The translations under genes and the position numbers were made by a program. Positions 35,504-44,139 of a DNA stretch of 64,000 nt are shown here, one piece after another; the stretch's first letter is position 1; each line of letters opens with the position of its first letter. The stretch is from Gammaproteobacteria bacterium (GTDB lineage: Bacteria; Pseudomonadota; Gammaproteobacteria; Pseudomonadales; Azotimanducaceae): the NCBI GenBank assembly GCA_009840545.1, contig VXNM01000010.1, positions 960,968 to 1,024,967 of the forward strand, read 5' to 3'. The notes under the pieces are model-generated. The model saw nothing but the letters and a program-made list of their open reading frames with translations. It made no database searches and was not told the DNA's origin.

Positions 35504-36904
35504 GTGCAATTCGTTGCGGTGTTGTTGTTCGTCGCATGTGCAGTAGCTATCTTCGTCTGGGTACCACAGCGAGACCACACTCCGACTGCAAGTGTAGATC
35601 CCATAGACGTCCAAGAAGAGTCCGTAGCTCGTCCATCCGATTCAGAGAACCAAGAGTTTCCTTTCTTGGATTCGCAACTGGACCGAGCCAAAGAACAAGC
35701 CCAGATCACGCTCAATGACTTCAGTGCGCTACAGGATCACTTCGAACAAAACCAACTTGGGTCTGATCAACATTCGACACGTTACAACGAGATCATTGAT
35801 CGGGCAAATGAAGGAGACATTCTGTTCGGCCGACGGGAATTCGACTCGGCGCAAGAGAAGTTTGAAGGTGCGCTCGACGACTTGCGACAGTTAATTGCAA
35901 AGATTGATGCCGAGTTTGATGAGTCCATGAAAGCTGGGTTTAATGCATTGGATGAGCGGGACGCTCAGAGTTCTCGAGAGGCGTTCACCTATGCATCGGA
36001 AATCAAGCCATTGGAGCAGTCTGCACAAACAGGTCTTCAGCGAGTAGCAAAGTTACCAAGAATCAATGAGCTACTTCGCGAGAGTGAACGTGCACGCCTT
36101 CGAGGAAATTGGGACGAAGCCTTGTCACTTCTTGACGACGCTGAGCAGTTAGACGAATTGACGCCTGGATTGAAAGAACGTAGAGACGGTATTTTGTCAG
36201 AGCGCGAGAAGCAAGACTTGAATGATTTGCTTACTTCGGGTCATCAAGCGTTGAACCAAGACGACTTTGAAGAAGCGGAACGTTTGTTCAATGAGGTGTT
36301 GCGACGTCAGCCAGGAAATTCAGCTGCCGAAACTGGACTTCAGGAGACTCAGGTGTCTAAGACTGTCGCGCACATTTCAGAACTACAACGCAGCGCTTTC
36401 GAGCAAGAAAACGTTCTGGACTTGTCGTCTGCACTGGCGACTTATGAACAAGCGCTTGAAATCGACTCGACTCTTGAGTTTGCGATTGAGGGAAGGGATC
36501 GTGTACGCGAGATTCTCACACTGACCCAACAAATCAACGCTGTTTTGAGTGACCCAGGTGTGTTATCAGGAGACGAAGAATTTGAAAATGCTCAGCAAGT
36601 TCTTAGAAATGCGCAACAGTACAGAAATCACAGCCCAGAGTTTGATAACGCTCTACAAGAACTCAGCGGAGTTGTTGAACTCGCATCGCAATACATTCCT
36701 GTCGTTCTTGTCTCTGACAATGAAACCGAGGTAACTCTTAGTACAAAAGGGTCACTCGGTGCATTTGAGCGACATGAGGTGCAGTTGCGTCCAGGGCGTT
36801 ACCAACTCATTGGAAGTAGAGATGGTCGCTTAGATGTGCGCAAGACGATATTCGTAGAGCAGGGCATGGATCCTGTCTCGATTATTTGCGAACACGAAAT
36901 CTAA
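35504..36904 (+). CDS. Membrane-anchored TPR-like protein (cluster gene 3); true start probably further upstream
   Basis: Coordinates use the first canonical start, GTG 35504, giving 466 residues: a membrane helix (FVAVLLFVACAVAIFVWVP) and a periplasmic helical-repeat domain (GFNALDERDAQSSREAFTYA, ARLRGNWDEALSLLDDAEQL, GHQALNQDDFEEAERLFNEV), ending in a beta domain. The same frame stays open upstream and reads QIQPVEPRLTSDPKRRR, a Pro/Arg-rich cytoplasmic lead like the one in the next gene. No ATG, GTG or TTG occurs there, but CTG 35375 has GGGGAG seven bases before it. I think the real protein starts there and overlaps the previous gene by 29 bases. Confidence 0.8.
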   Translation: MQFVAVLLFVACAVAIFVWVPQRDHTPTASVDPIDVQEESVARPSDSENQEFPFLDSQLDRAKEQAQITLNDFSALQDHFEQNQLGSDQHSTRYNEIIDRANEGDILFGRREFDSAQEKFEGALDDLRQLIAKIDAEFDESMKAGFNALDERDAQSSREAFTYASEIKPLEQSAQTGLQRVAKLPRINELLRESERARLRGNWDEALSLLDDAEQLDELTPGLKERRDGILSEREKQDLNDLLTSGHQALNQDDFEEAERLFNEVLRRQPGNSAAETGLQETQVSKTVAHISELQRSAFEQENVLDLSSALATYEQALEIDSTLEFAIEGRDRVREILTLTQQINAVLSDPGVLSGDEEFENAQQVLRNAQQYRNHSPEFDNALQELSGVVELASQYIPVVLVSDNETEVTLSTKGSLGAFERHEVQLRPGRYQLIGSRDGRLDVRKTIFVEQGMDPVSIICEHEI

Positions 36905-36917
36905 TCTGCGTTAAGTT

Positions 36918-38963
36918 ATGACCAACGGCGCAGATCAAGTCCTTAGACCAGAACCTTTTGAGCCAACTCCTCTGCGACCGCCACGTCGGAGGTGGTTTGT
37001 TCCGTGGTTGCAACTCACAACAGTTCTGGTTGTCTTAGTTGCAGCAGTAATTCTCTGGTTTCTTTTCACAGCGAAGTCCGTGCGATTTGAGTCAAATGTT
37101 TCCGATGGAACTCTCGCAATCACAGGCGGGGTTGTCATACCTACGGGCGATACCTATTTGATGCGCCCTGGAAACTACGAAGTGCAAGCAGAGGCCGAAG
37201 GCTACTTCGAATTAGCACTTTCTATCGAAGTCACCCGTGAGGGCGATCAAACCTTTCCCATTGAGCTCAAGAAACTTCCAGGTGATGTCGAGTTCAGTTC
37301 TTCTCCTACCGGCGCAGAGGTGGTCATGAACGGCGAGGTTCTTGGCAGAACACCCTTGCAAGTTCAGGTTCCGGCGGGGGAAGCAACGATTGAGTTTAGT
37401 GCACCACGGCACATCGATGGAGATGTTAGTGTTGTCATAGAAGGCAAACGCGAAGCGCAGGTAGTACATCTGGATCTAGCTCCGAATTGGGCAAATGTCG
37501 AGATTCCCACGTCACCGGAAGCAGCTACTGTCTATCTCGATGATGTTGACTCCGGGTTTGTGACCCCCGGACCTGTAGAGATTCTTGCGGGAGAACACAA
37601 GATAACACTCAAGAAACCCGGTTTTGCCGAATGGTCCGATATCGTGTTTGTTACTGCCGGAGAGCGACGGTCGATGGACGCAGTGGTGTTAGAGCCATTG
37701 GACGGAGTATTGACGATTACATCCGAACCGACCGGAGCGACCGTGAATATAGACGCCCAATATCACGGAGTAACGCCGACTAGTGTGGAAGTCATTCCCA
37801 ATGAAGAACACGTGGTCGAGGCATTACTTGTTGGATACGAACGAGGGTTGCGCAATGTTACCGTTCCATCTGGCCAGAGTCTAAGCATCGACTTCGAGCT
37901 CGAAGAAGCGGTTGGAAGCTTGACGGTTACTACGCGACCCGAAGGTGCTGAAGTTTGGGTAGACGGTCGCATGATTGGCCGAAGCAATGACACATTCGTC
38001 CTGCATGCAGTGCGACATTCAGTCGAGCTAAAGATGGAAGGCTACGCAGGTTATAGCAATGATCTGATCATTCAACCTGGACTAAGACAAAACCTGAGAG
38101 TAGAACTCCTGACGTTGGAGGAAGCACGAATAAAGAAACTGGAGGAAGTGCGCTCGACCATTGACGGCCAAGCCCTATTGTTGTTTGAACCAACTGCGAT
38201 CCTGATGGGAGCGTCTCGGCGTCAACCCGGTCGTCGCGCCAACGAAGTGTTCCGCACGGCTGAACTCGGACGTATGTTCTACATCTCGGCGCACGAAGTT
38301 ACCAATGCACAATTCCGCGTGTTCGCCACTGGGCACAATTCAGGTGAGTACCAGGGAATGCCCCTGGACAAAGACGATCAGCCTGTCGTCAATGTTTCTT
38401 GGAACGAAGCGGCTTTGTATTGCAATTCACTCTCAGAACGTGAAGGACTCGAACCGTTCTACAGGGTGGAAGGAGCCAGAGTCGTAGGCATTAATAGAAA
38501 CTCACTAGGTTACCGAATGCCTACCGAAGCCGAATGGTCATGGGTAGCTCGACATGTAGACGACTCGGAAGAGTTATTGCACTTTCCATGGGGAGAGAAT
38601 CTGCCACCTCCGGACCGACATGGCAACTATGCCGACAGAGCGGCTCAGCACATTGTGAGTCGAATTCTTTATGACTTCAATGACAACCACTCAGTCAGCG
38701 CACCAGTCGGAACGTTTCCAAGAAATTCAAAGGGACTCTTCGACATCGGGGGAAATGTTGCCGAGTGGACCCATGACTTCTACACTATTCCAGAGTCTCA
38801 CAGTACGGTTGATGTACTGGGACCAACAGATGGTGAATACCACGTCATTCGGGGCTCGAGCTATCTCCATGGAACCATCACAGACGTAAGACTGTCTTTC
38901 CGCGATTACGGGATAGACGGGAGATCTGACGTTGGTTTTCGAGTTGCACGCTATGCCGAATAG
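36918..38963 (+). CDS. PEGA-repeat and sulfatase-modifying-factor-fold membrane protein (cluster gene 4)
   Basis: A 681-residue protein: a Pro/Arg-rich cytoplasmic lead (PFEPTPLRPPRRRWFVPW), one membrane helix (about residues 31-50), four PEGA-type beta modules (FSSSPTGAEVVMNGEVLGRT; PTSPEAATVYLDDVDSG; TSEPTGATVNIDAQYHGVT; TTRPEGAEVWVDGRMIGRS) and a C-terminal FGE-sulfatase-like domain (GYRMPTEAEWSWVARH, GLFDIGGNVAEWTHDFY, HVIRGSSYLHG, DVGFRVARYAE). The copper-binding cysteines of real formylglycine-generating enzymes are missing in the RGSSYLHGTITDVRLSFRD segment, so this is likely a binding module. PEGA modules bind surface structures. Probably exposed in the periplasm. Confidence 0.88.
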   Translation: MTNGADQVLRPEPFEPTPLRPPRRRWFVPWLQLTTVLVVLVAAVILWFLFTAKSVRFESNVSDGTLAITGGVVIPTGDTYLMRPGNYEVQAEAEGYFELALSIEVTREGDQTFPIELKKLPGDVEFSSSPTGAEVVMNGEVLGRTPLQVQVPAGEATIEFSAPRHIDGDVSVVIEGKREAQVVHLDLAPNWANVEIPTSPEAATVYLDDVDSGFVTPGPVEILAGEHKITLKKPGFAEWSDIVFVTAGERRSMDAVVLEPLDGVLTITSEPTGATVNIDAQYHGVTPTSVEVIPNEEHVVEALLVGYERGLRNVTVPSGQSLSIDFELEEAVGSLTVTTRPEGAEVWVDGRMIGRSNDTFVLHAVRHSVELKMEGYAGYSNDLIIQPGLRQNLRVELLTLEEARIKKLEEVRSTIDGQALLLFEPTAILMGASRRQPGRRANEVFRTAELGRMFYISAHEVTNAQFRVFATGHNSGEYQGMPLDKDDQPVVNVSWNEAALYCNSLSEREGLEPFYRVEGARVVGINRNSLGYRMPTEAEWSWVARHVDDSEELLHFPWGENLPPPDRHGNYADRAAQHIVSRILYDFNDNHSVSAPVGTFPRNSKGLFDIGGNVAEWTHDFYTIPESHSTVDVLGPTDGEYHVIRGSSYLHGTITDVRLSFRDYGIDGRSDVGFRVARYAE

Positions 38964-39315
38964 ACGCTCGCTTAAACAATTTCGCATAGTAGCGATCGCT
39001 GTAGTCGCCACCTTGGTCTATGCTTCGCTCCTTGTCCATGCTCAGAACGAACAAGATGAGACATCTGGTCCCGAACCTGTGGAGAGCGAAGCAGGAACAA
39101 GCATTGAAGAAAACGAGACCTTGGCTACGCCGGTTGCAGTGGACGACCGACCAAGCGACGGTTCTCAAACGGGTTCTGAAGATCTCAACACGTCAGAAGA
39201 AACTACCTCCGACGAAGAAACCGAGGACCCAGAGTCTGTTGAAACCCCAGATTTCTTCGATCCATCCGAGGAAATTTCGGAAGACTATGGCGTAGATTTT
39301 CCAGTGGATATTTAG
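38953..39315 (+). CDS. Small exported acidic protein (cluster gene 5)
   Basis: A 120-residue protein from ATG 38953, overlapping the previous gene by 11 bases. A basic N-terminus and hydrophobic core (FRIVAIAVVATLVYASLLV) form a signal peptide ending near VHAQ. The mature part is almost wholly acidic and Ser/Thr-rich, with the end FFDPSEEISEDYGVDFPVD, and has no predicted fold. It lies ten bases before the channel gene. A disordered periplasmic linker or ion-binding partner of the channel is a guess. Confidence 0.65.
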   Translation: MPNRRSLKQFRIVAIAVVATLVYASLLVHAQNEQDETSGPEPVESEAGTSIEENETLATPVAVDDRPSDGSQTGSEDLNTSEETTSDEETEDPESVETPDFFDPSEEISEDYGVDFPVDI

Positions 39316-39324
39316 GAATTAACT

Positions 39325-40122
39325 ATGAAAGGACGTGTCACCTCAACATTGCTCACGCAATTGCTTGCATTGTTGGTATCAATCCTTGTCGTTCACTTGG
39401 TGTATGCCAGCGTCATCCGACCTAATGCAAATGCAACGCTCGAAGAGCGGGCGGAGCGACTTAAGAACGAGGAGGCGTTTGTCCCAGAACGGTCGTTATA
39501 CGTGACACTGCGCGATTATGAACAGGAAACCTGTTTCATCTTGATGTTTTGGGCGTTCTCCATCATGGGAACCAAGGTGTGGAGCGCAATGTCCGAGCGC
39601 AAACTGCTTGAGAACGATCTAATCAGGATTGGCGAAGGCGTTAGCGTATTGCCCGAGGATGCTCGGCGCTACATGAGGCCAGTGCAGTCCTTGCCCGAGA
39701 AAACACGTGGTCGACTGCTCTCGCGAACAGTATTGGTGGCACTACAGAGATTCGAGACAACCCAAGCAGTTCAAAACGCTTCGGATGCGGTGCGCACGTC
39801 GTGCGAAGCTGAAGCCGATCGTCTCGATAGTGAACTAGCCATGATCCGCTACATCGCCTGGGCTATTCCATCCATTGGATTTATTGGCACCGTTCGTGGT
39901 ATCGGAGAAGCATTGGGCCAAGCCTACTTGGCTGTTCAGGGAGACATCGCGGGAGTCACAGAAAGCTTGGGGGTAGCGTTCAACTCCACATTTGTGGCTC
40001 TGGTGATCAGTATTGTGATTATGTTCTTCGTCTATCAGTTGCAGAGATATCAGGAGGAAGTCGTGATCGCCGTAGAGTCTTGGTGCGACGAGAATTTATT
40101 GCGACACTTGCAGGTTCGTTAG
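39325..40122 (+). CDS. MotA/TolQ/ExbB-family proton channel protein (cluster gene 6)
   Basis: A 265-residue inner-membrane protein. Hydrophobic segments lie at about 9-31, 70-87, 173-199 and 215-240. The last two carry the family core: IPSIGFIGTVRGIGEAL and GVAFNSTFVALVISIVIMF. Threonines T189 and T222 are 33 residues apart, the same spacing as the two channel-lining threonines of ExbB and TolQ, which argues for a working proton pathway. The cytoplasmic loop (about 88-170) is long. It should form a pentameric stator with TolR/ExbD-like subunits, for which the two vWA proteins downstream are candidates. The gene after it starts two bases beyond its stop. Confidence 0.92.
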   Translation: MKGRVTSTLLTQLLALLVSILVVHLVYASVIRPNANATLEERAERLKNEEAFVPERSLYVTLRDYEQETCFILMFWAFSIMGTKVWSAMSERKLLENDLIRIGEGVSVLPEDARRYMRPVQSLPEKTRGRLLSRTVLVALQRFETTQAVQNASDAVRTSCEAEADRLDSELAMIRYIAWAIPSIGFIGTVRGIGEALGQAYLAVQGDIAGVTESLGVAFNSTFVALVISIVIMFFVYQLQRYQEEVVIAVESWCDENLLRHLQVR

Positions 40123-40123
40123 G

Positions 40124-41395
40124 ATGTGGATTCTCGATCTTGTTGACACAAACGTCAGGCTAAGCAATGACGGGGAAATTCTCTACGCAGAGCCCGGCAT
40201 CGCACTTGTCGAACCAAAGCAGCTCTCCTTTGGTCGAGATGCACTAGCGAAGATAAAGCTACAACCTGATCAGGAACAAAGCCAGTATTGGCAAAAGCTG
40301 GATCAAAGTCCCGTTCATCCGAGTGGTTTTGCGGTGGAGACACAAGCTGATCTCATATTTCGACAAATTTCCGAAATTCGTGAGCAAAGCGGTTTGCAGA
40401 GCGAAGACTCCGTGTGGGTTGTGGTCCCGGGAAACCTGTCCAACGCACAAATAGCATTGCTGTATGGAATAGCTGTTCAAGCAGAGCTCCGTATTGCCGA
40501 CTTTGTGGATCGAGGCGTAGCCGCAGCTGCAGCCGCTGACGTGAACGGAACGTGCGTGTTTGTGGACATTGGACTGCATCGCACCATTGTCACTCAACTC
40601 TCAGTCGAGGACGTAGTTAGCAAGGTGCGCGTTTCTGTCGTGTCTCGACTGGGACTGCTTCCTTTGTTGAATGCTTGGATTCGACATGCGACTGATCGGT
40701 TCTTGGATAGCGCGCGATTCGATCCCAGAAAATTTGCGAGTACGGAGCAACAGGTCTTCGATCAATTGTGCCAATTTGTAGCGTCCGACGAAGAGACGAA
40801 CGTCGTTCATGTAGAACATCTCGGAAATGTCCGACAGGTTGAATTGTCGCGAACGGAATTAGCTTCAGCGGCCCACGAGCACTATCGCGGAGTGCTGACT
40901 TACATCGATCAAGGCTGCCCCGTGTTGCTGTCAAGCGATTCGTCCATACTGCCCGGACTGATCGAATTCTTGAATTCAGCAGGTAGTTCCTGTGTTGATC
41001 GTGACCTTTCGGATTTGGCAGATGCAATCGGCAGACTGGAAGCTTCAGATGCCCAATCGGATTCTCGATCCCTGCATGTGGAAATCCCTCATAGAGAACG
41101 AGAACGCTCGAGTGTTTCTGAGAAAGCCGTTTCTCTTCCGGCACCTACCCATGTATTGCGACAATCCATTGCATATCCGATCGGCACGAGTTTCTCATCG
41201 GGTGAATTGGGAGGAGCTACGCTTGACTTCCAATTAAACACCAATGCCGAAGGTTTGGAAGTTGTGCCCGTCGATGGCGCGACTGTGGAGGTCAACGGAC
41301 AAAGAGTTTCGAGTCCGGTCTCAGTCAAGATCGGCGACTCGATTGTGGCATCTACTGTTGAATACGAGCTGATTGCGGTCCAAACCGATGGCTAA
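40124..41395 (+). CDS. Putative actin/Hsp70-fold protein with FHA-like C-terminus (cluster gene 7)
   Basis: A 423-residue soluble protein. The start (MWILDLVDTNVRLSNDGEIL), SVWVVVPGNLSNAQIALLYG, ADFVDRGVAAAAAA and TCVFVDIGLHRTIVTQL follow the order of phosphate-1, connecting and phosphate-2 elements of the actin/Hsp70/PilM fold, but the phosphate loops are not textbook, so nucleotide binding is unproven. The conserved stretch ARFDPRKFASTEQQVFDQL follows. The last ~60 residues (VDGATVEVNGQRVSSPVSVK, IGDSIVASTVEYELIAV) look like an FHA-type beta sandwich. No signal peptide: a cytoplasmic partner of the channel. The stop overlaps the next start. Confidence 0.75.
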   Translation: MWILDLVDTNVRLSNDGEILYAEPGIALVEPKQLSFGRDALAKIKLQPDQEQSQYWQKLDQSPVHPSGFAVETQADLIFRQISEIREQSGLQSEDSVWVVVPGNLSNAQIALLYGIAVQAELRIADFVDRGVAAAAAADVNGTCVFVDIGLHRTIVTQLSVEDVVSKVRVSVVSRLGLLPLLNAWIRHATDRFLDSARFDPRKFASTEQQVFDQLCQFVASDEETNVVHVEHLGNVRQVELSRTELASAAHEHYRGVLTYIDQGCPVLLSSDSSILPGLIEFLNSAGSSCVDRDLSDLADAIGRLEASDAQSDSRSLHVEIPHRERERSSVSEKAVSLPAPTHVLRQSIAYPIGTSFSSGELGGATLDFQLNTNAEGLEVVPVDGATVEVNGQRVSSPVSVKIGDSIVASTVEYELIAVQTDG

Positions 41396-42470
41396 ATCAC
41401 GGAGACGTCCTCTCAACGTCTTTACGTTGTCGTTCCTTGATGTGATGGCCGGCGGATTCGGTGCCGTGGTGATGATTTTCTTGATCATCAATCATCAGAC
41501 CGAAGACACCATCAATACCACGAATCGTGATCAACTTGCCGAACTGAGGCGGGTTGACTACCTAGCTCGCACTGGAGCCGAAAATTTGGCCGAACTCCGA
41601 GAGGTTGTGGGTCAGCTTGCGCTTCGCATTGCGGAACAGAAAGAAAAGACAGAAGAGTTGATCGAGCAGATCGAAGAGAAACAGGAAGATGTGGAGGTTA
41701 TCGAGAAAGTTGCGCTCGATCAAAGCGAATCCATCGAAAAGATGCTTTCAGATGTCGAAAGCACTGAGGATGAAGTCAAACTTCTCGAGAAACGAGCGTC
41801 GCAACAACGTGATGTCATCGAAATCGAAGGTGAAGGTGATCGCCAATACCTCACTGGGCTCTACATGGGCGGGAAGCATGTTCTAGTTGCGCTAGACAAT
41901 TCGGGAAGCATGTTGGACTCGTCAATCGTGAATGTCTTGCGAAAACGCAACATGGCAGTTGAAAAACAACTGGAGTCGCCCAAATGGATTCAAGCTGTAG
42001 ACACTGTCGAGTGGCTTGCTGCCAATATCCCACTCGACAGCAATATGCAGATAGCTACGTTCAACGATCAATCCCGTCTCATTGTGGGAACAGGAGAGTG
42101 GCACCCGGCAACAGACGGAGACGCCATTGATCAGGCAATTGCTAGTCTTCGCGAGGTGCCGCCAAGCAACGGAACTAATTTGGAAGCCCTGTTCGTCATG
42201 GTCTCCGAAATGTCGCCGCTTCCTGACAACATCTTCCTCATCACCGATGGTCTGCCAACTTTAGAAAATCGAAATTCACGCCGCACCAAGGTTAGTCCCA
42301 TTCAACGGCGCCGCATTTTCAATAATGCAATTCCCTCTTTGCCATCGGGAATTCCGGTGAACGTAATTCTTCTTCCGCTCGAGGGAGACCCCAATGCGGC
42401 GGGTTGGTACTGGAGACTTGCGTACATTACATCGGGCACATTCATGACCCCGTCCGAGGATTGGCCATGA
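41388..42470 (+). CDS. vWA protein with TolR/ExbD-like membrane helix (cluster gene 8)
   Basis: A 360-residue protein from ATG 41388, overlapping the previous stop. After a basic N-terminus, the single membrane helix LSFLDVMAGGFGAVVMIFLI has an aspartate at residue 18 at its cytoplasmic edge, as in the DVMLVLLIIFM helix of ExbD/TolR. A coiled coil follows (about 60-140: REVVGQLALRIAEQKEKTEE), then a vWA domain with a full MIDAS: D170-x-S172-x-S174, T263 and D287. The vWA domain should be periplasmic and bind a metal-dependent ligand. Acts together with the channel upstream and the paralogue downstream. Confidence 0.9.
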   Translation: MAKSRRRPLNVFTLSFLDVMAGGFGAVVMIFLIINHQTEDTINTTNRDQLAELRRVDYLARTGAENLAELREVVGQLALRIAEQKEKTEELIEQIEEKQEDVEVIEKVALDQSESIEKMLSDVESTEDEVKLLEKRASQQRDVIEIEGEGDRQYLTGLYMGGKHVLVALDNSGSMLDSSIVNVLRKRNMAVEKQLESPKWIQAVDTVEWLAANIPLDSNMQIATFNDQSRLIVGTGEWHPATDGDAIDQAIASLREVPPSNGTNLEALFVMVSEMSPLPDNIFLITDGLPTLENRNSRRTKVSPIQRRRIFNNAIPSLPSGIPVNVILLPLEGDPNAAGWYWRLAYITSGTFMTPSEDWP

Positions 42471-43462
42471 GAAAACGCCGAGAAGGAAATGAACTCAGTC
42501 TGGCATTTCTCGACGTGATTTGTTGTGGGTTTGGGGCAATCATTCTCCTTCTAATGATCACAAAAGTTAGCCTGCCCGAGATCTTGGAAGTCTCGCTCGA
42601 AGAGATCGCAGCTTTGATCGCACAGCGCCAAGAGGAAATCGAAAAGATCATAGGAGAAACAGAAGAGCTAGAGAGAACGCGAGTCGAAACCGAGGAAAAT
42701 TTGGATGTCGAGTTGATTCGACTGGTGGAACTTCAAGAAGAACTGCTCGAGCTGACCAGTCACTACCAATCCCTTCTTCAGATTACTGAGGAACAAGAGA
42801 TCCAGCGTGCTGATCTCACACTTGCTCAACAGTCGCTGACTGAAGAAATGATTCGGCTGTTGGGTACCGGATTTAGACGTTCTACCGACACCATTGGAGG
42901 AATTCCAGTCGACAGTGAATACATCATTTTTATCATCGACACGTCCGGAAGTATGCATGGACTGGCATGGCGGTCGACAGTGAAGAAGCTGCAAGAGGTC
43001 TTGAACATTTACCCGGATGTAAAGGGAATTCAAGTCATGAACGACATGGGCGACTATATGTTTCCGCAATCCAGAGGAGCGTGGCTCGAAGACTCACAGG
43101 CGCGAAGACGAACTATCATGAGTCGTATGCGCAATTGGAGCATATTTTCCAATTCCAGCCCGGTAGAAGGCATCGAAGAGGCAATCGATACCTACTACGA
43201 TCCGAACAAGAAGATTAGCCTCTACGTGTTCGGGGACGATTTTGCCGGAATCGATGTAGAGTACGTTGTCGACCGAATAGAGTTGGTGAATCGCAAGGAC
43301 GCGGAAGGAAATTGTCGAGTTCGGATTCACGGAATCGGATTCCCGGTTTACCTGACGCTGCCAGGCAATATTTCGCAACAAACGTTCAAATACGGTCTGC
43401 TAATGCGGCAACTAACTGTGCGCAACTGCGGTACGTTTGTTGGATTGCCCGATTTGGAGTAA
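42467..43462 (+). CDS. Second vWA protein with TolR/ExbD-like membrane helix (cluster gene 9)
   Basis: A 331-residue paralogue in layout of the previous gene, sharing its stop/start as ATGA. The N-terminus has the helix LAFLDVICCGFGAIILLLMI with aspartate D16. A longer coiled coil (about 40-130: EEIEKIIGETEELERTRVET) and a vWA domain follow, with MIDAS residues D158-x-S160-x-S162 (IIDTSGSM) and D257 or D258 (YVFGDD); the usual threonine position reads NSSPVEG, so serine may replace it. The two vWA proteins are diverged, which fits a fixed heterodimer rather than redundant copies. Confidence 0.9.
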   Translation: MRKRREGNELSLAFLDVICCGFGAIILLLMITKVSLPEILEVSLEEIAALIAQRQEEIEKIIGETEELERTRVETEENLDVELIRLVELQEELLELTSHYQSLLQITEEQEIQRADLTLAQQSLTEEMIRLLGTGFRRSTDTIGGIPVDSEYIIFIIDTSGSMHGLAWRSTVKKLQEVLNIYPDVKGIQVMNDMGDYMFPQSRGAWLEDSQARRRTIMSRMRNWSIFSNSSPVEGIEEAIDTYYDPNKKISLYVFGDDFAGIDVEYVVDRIELVNRKDAEGNCRVRIHGIGFPVYLTLPGNISQQTFKYGLLMRQLTVRNCGTFVGLPDLE

Positions 43463-43484
43463 TCTAGTCAAGAGCACGCTACCG

Positions 43485-44123
43485 ATGGATCTTCCGATGA
43501 CTGCAAATGTTCGCGCTTCAATCGGTCTTGCACTTCTGATTGTCTTTGCAATGACGTTGGGAGGTTGCGTCTCCGGCGCCAAGGTAACTTCTGATATCAA
43601 AGTGCCCAAACCACTTGTTGATTCCGTTCCGATTTCCGTGGGATTGCATATCACCAAGGAACTTGGCGAGGCTTTTCATGAAGAAAAGATTGTTCAGCAT
43701 GGAAAATTCACGATTGAACTTGGCGAGTCCCAAAAGCACTTGTTCAATCAAGTATTCGGGGCACTATTTTCCAAAGTGGTTCCTGTGCAGTCGTTGGCCG
43801 AGCCTCCCCCAGATATCGCGGGCATCATAGTGCCCCGGATCATTGATGCCGATATTTCGATTCCACATCAAACTCCTGGAGATTTCTATGAGGTGTGGAT
43901 TCAATATTCAATTAGAATTGTTGGTTCGGATGGCGAAGAGATCACGGATTGGATCGTACCCGCATATGGAAGAGCGAATCGTCATAACTTTTCCAATCCA
44001 TTGGACCGACCCAAACAGGCATTGGAAAAAGCAAGGAACAACGCAATACGTGATGCAGCAACGCAGATTACTTTTGAGTTCGCCCGACAGCCCGAAATAC
44101 GTGACTGGCTGAGCAAGATTTAG
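43485..44123 (+). CDS. Lipoprotein of unknown function (cluster gene 10)
   Basis: A 212-residue lipoprotein with signal peptide and lipobox LGGC (about residues 27-30). The start is ATG 43485 or 43497. The mature part is an alpha/beta domain (VDSVPISVGLHITKELGEAF, HGKFTIELGESQKHLFNQVF, EVWIQYSIRIVGSDGEEITD), ending in a helix ARNNAIRDAATQITFEF. I do not recognise a family. It follows the second vWA gene by 22 bases and is followed 16 bases later by another lipoprotein gene. Confidence 0.75.
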   Translation: MDLPMTANVRASIGLALLIVFAMTLGGCVSGAKVTSDIKVPKPLVDSVPISVGLHITKELGEAFHEEKIVQHGKFTIELGESQKHLFNQVFGALFSKVVPVQSLAEPPPDIAGIIVPRIIDADISIPHQTPGDFYEVWIQYSIRIVGSDGEEITDWIVPAYGRANRHNFSNPLDRPKQALEKARNNAIRDAATQITFEFARQPEIRDWLSKI

Positions 44124-44139
44124 AAGAGATGGACAAGTC

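Noticed and set aside
36918..38963. Active formylglycine-generating enzyme
   Set aside because: The copper-binding cysteines are absent, and no sulfatase gene is nearby.
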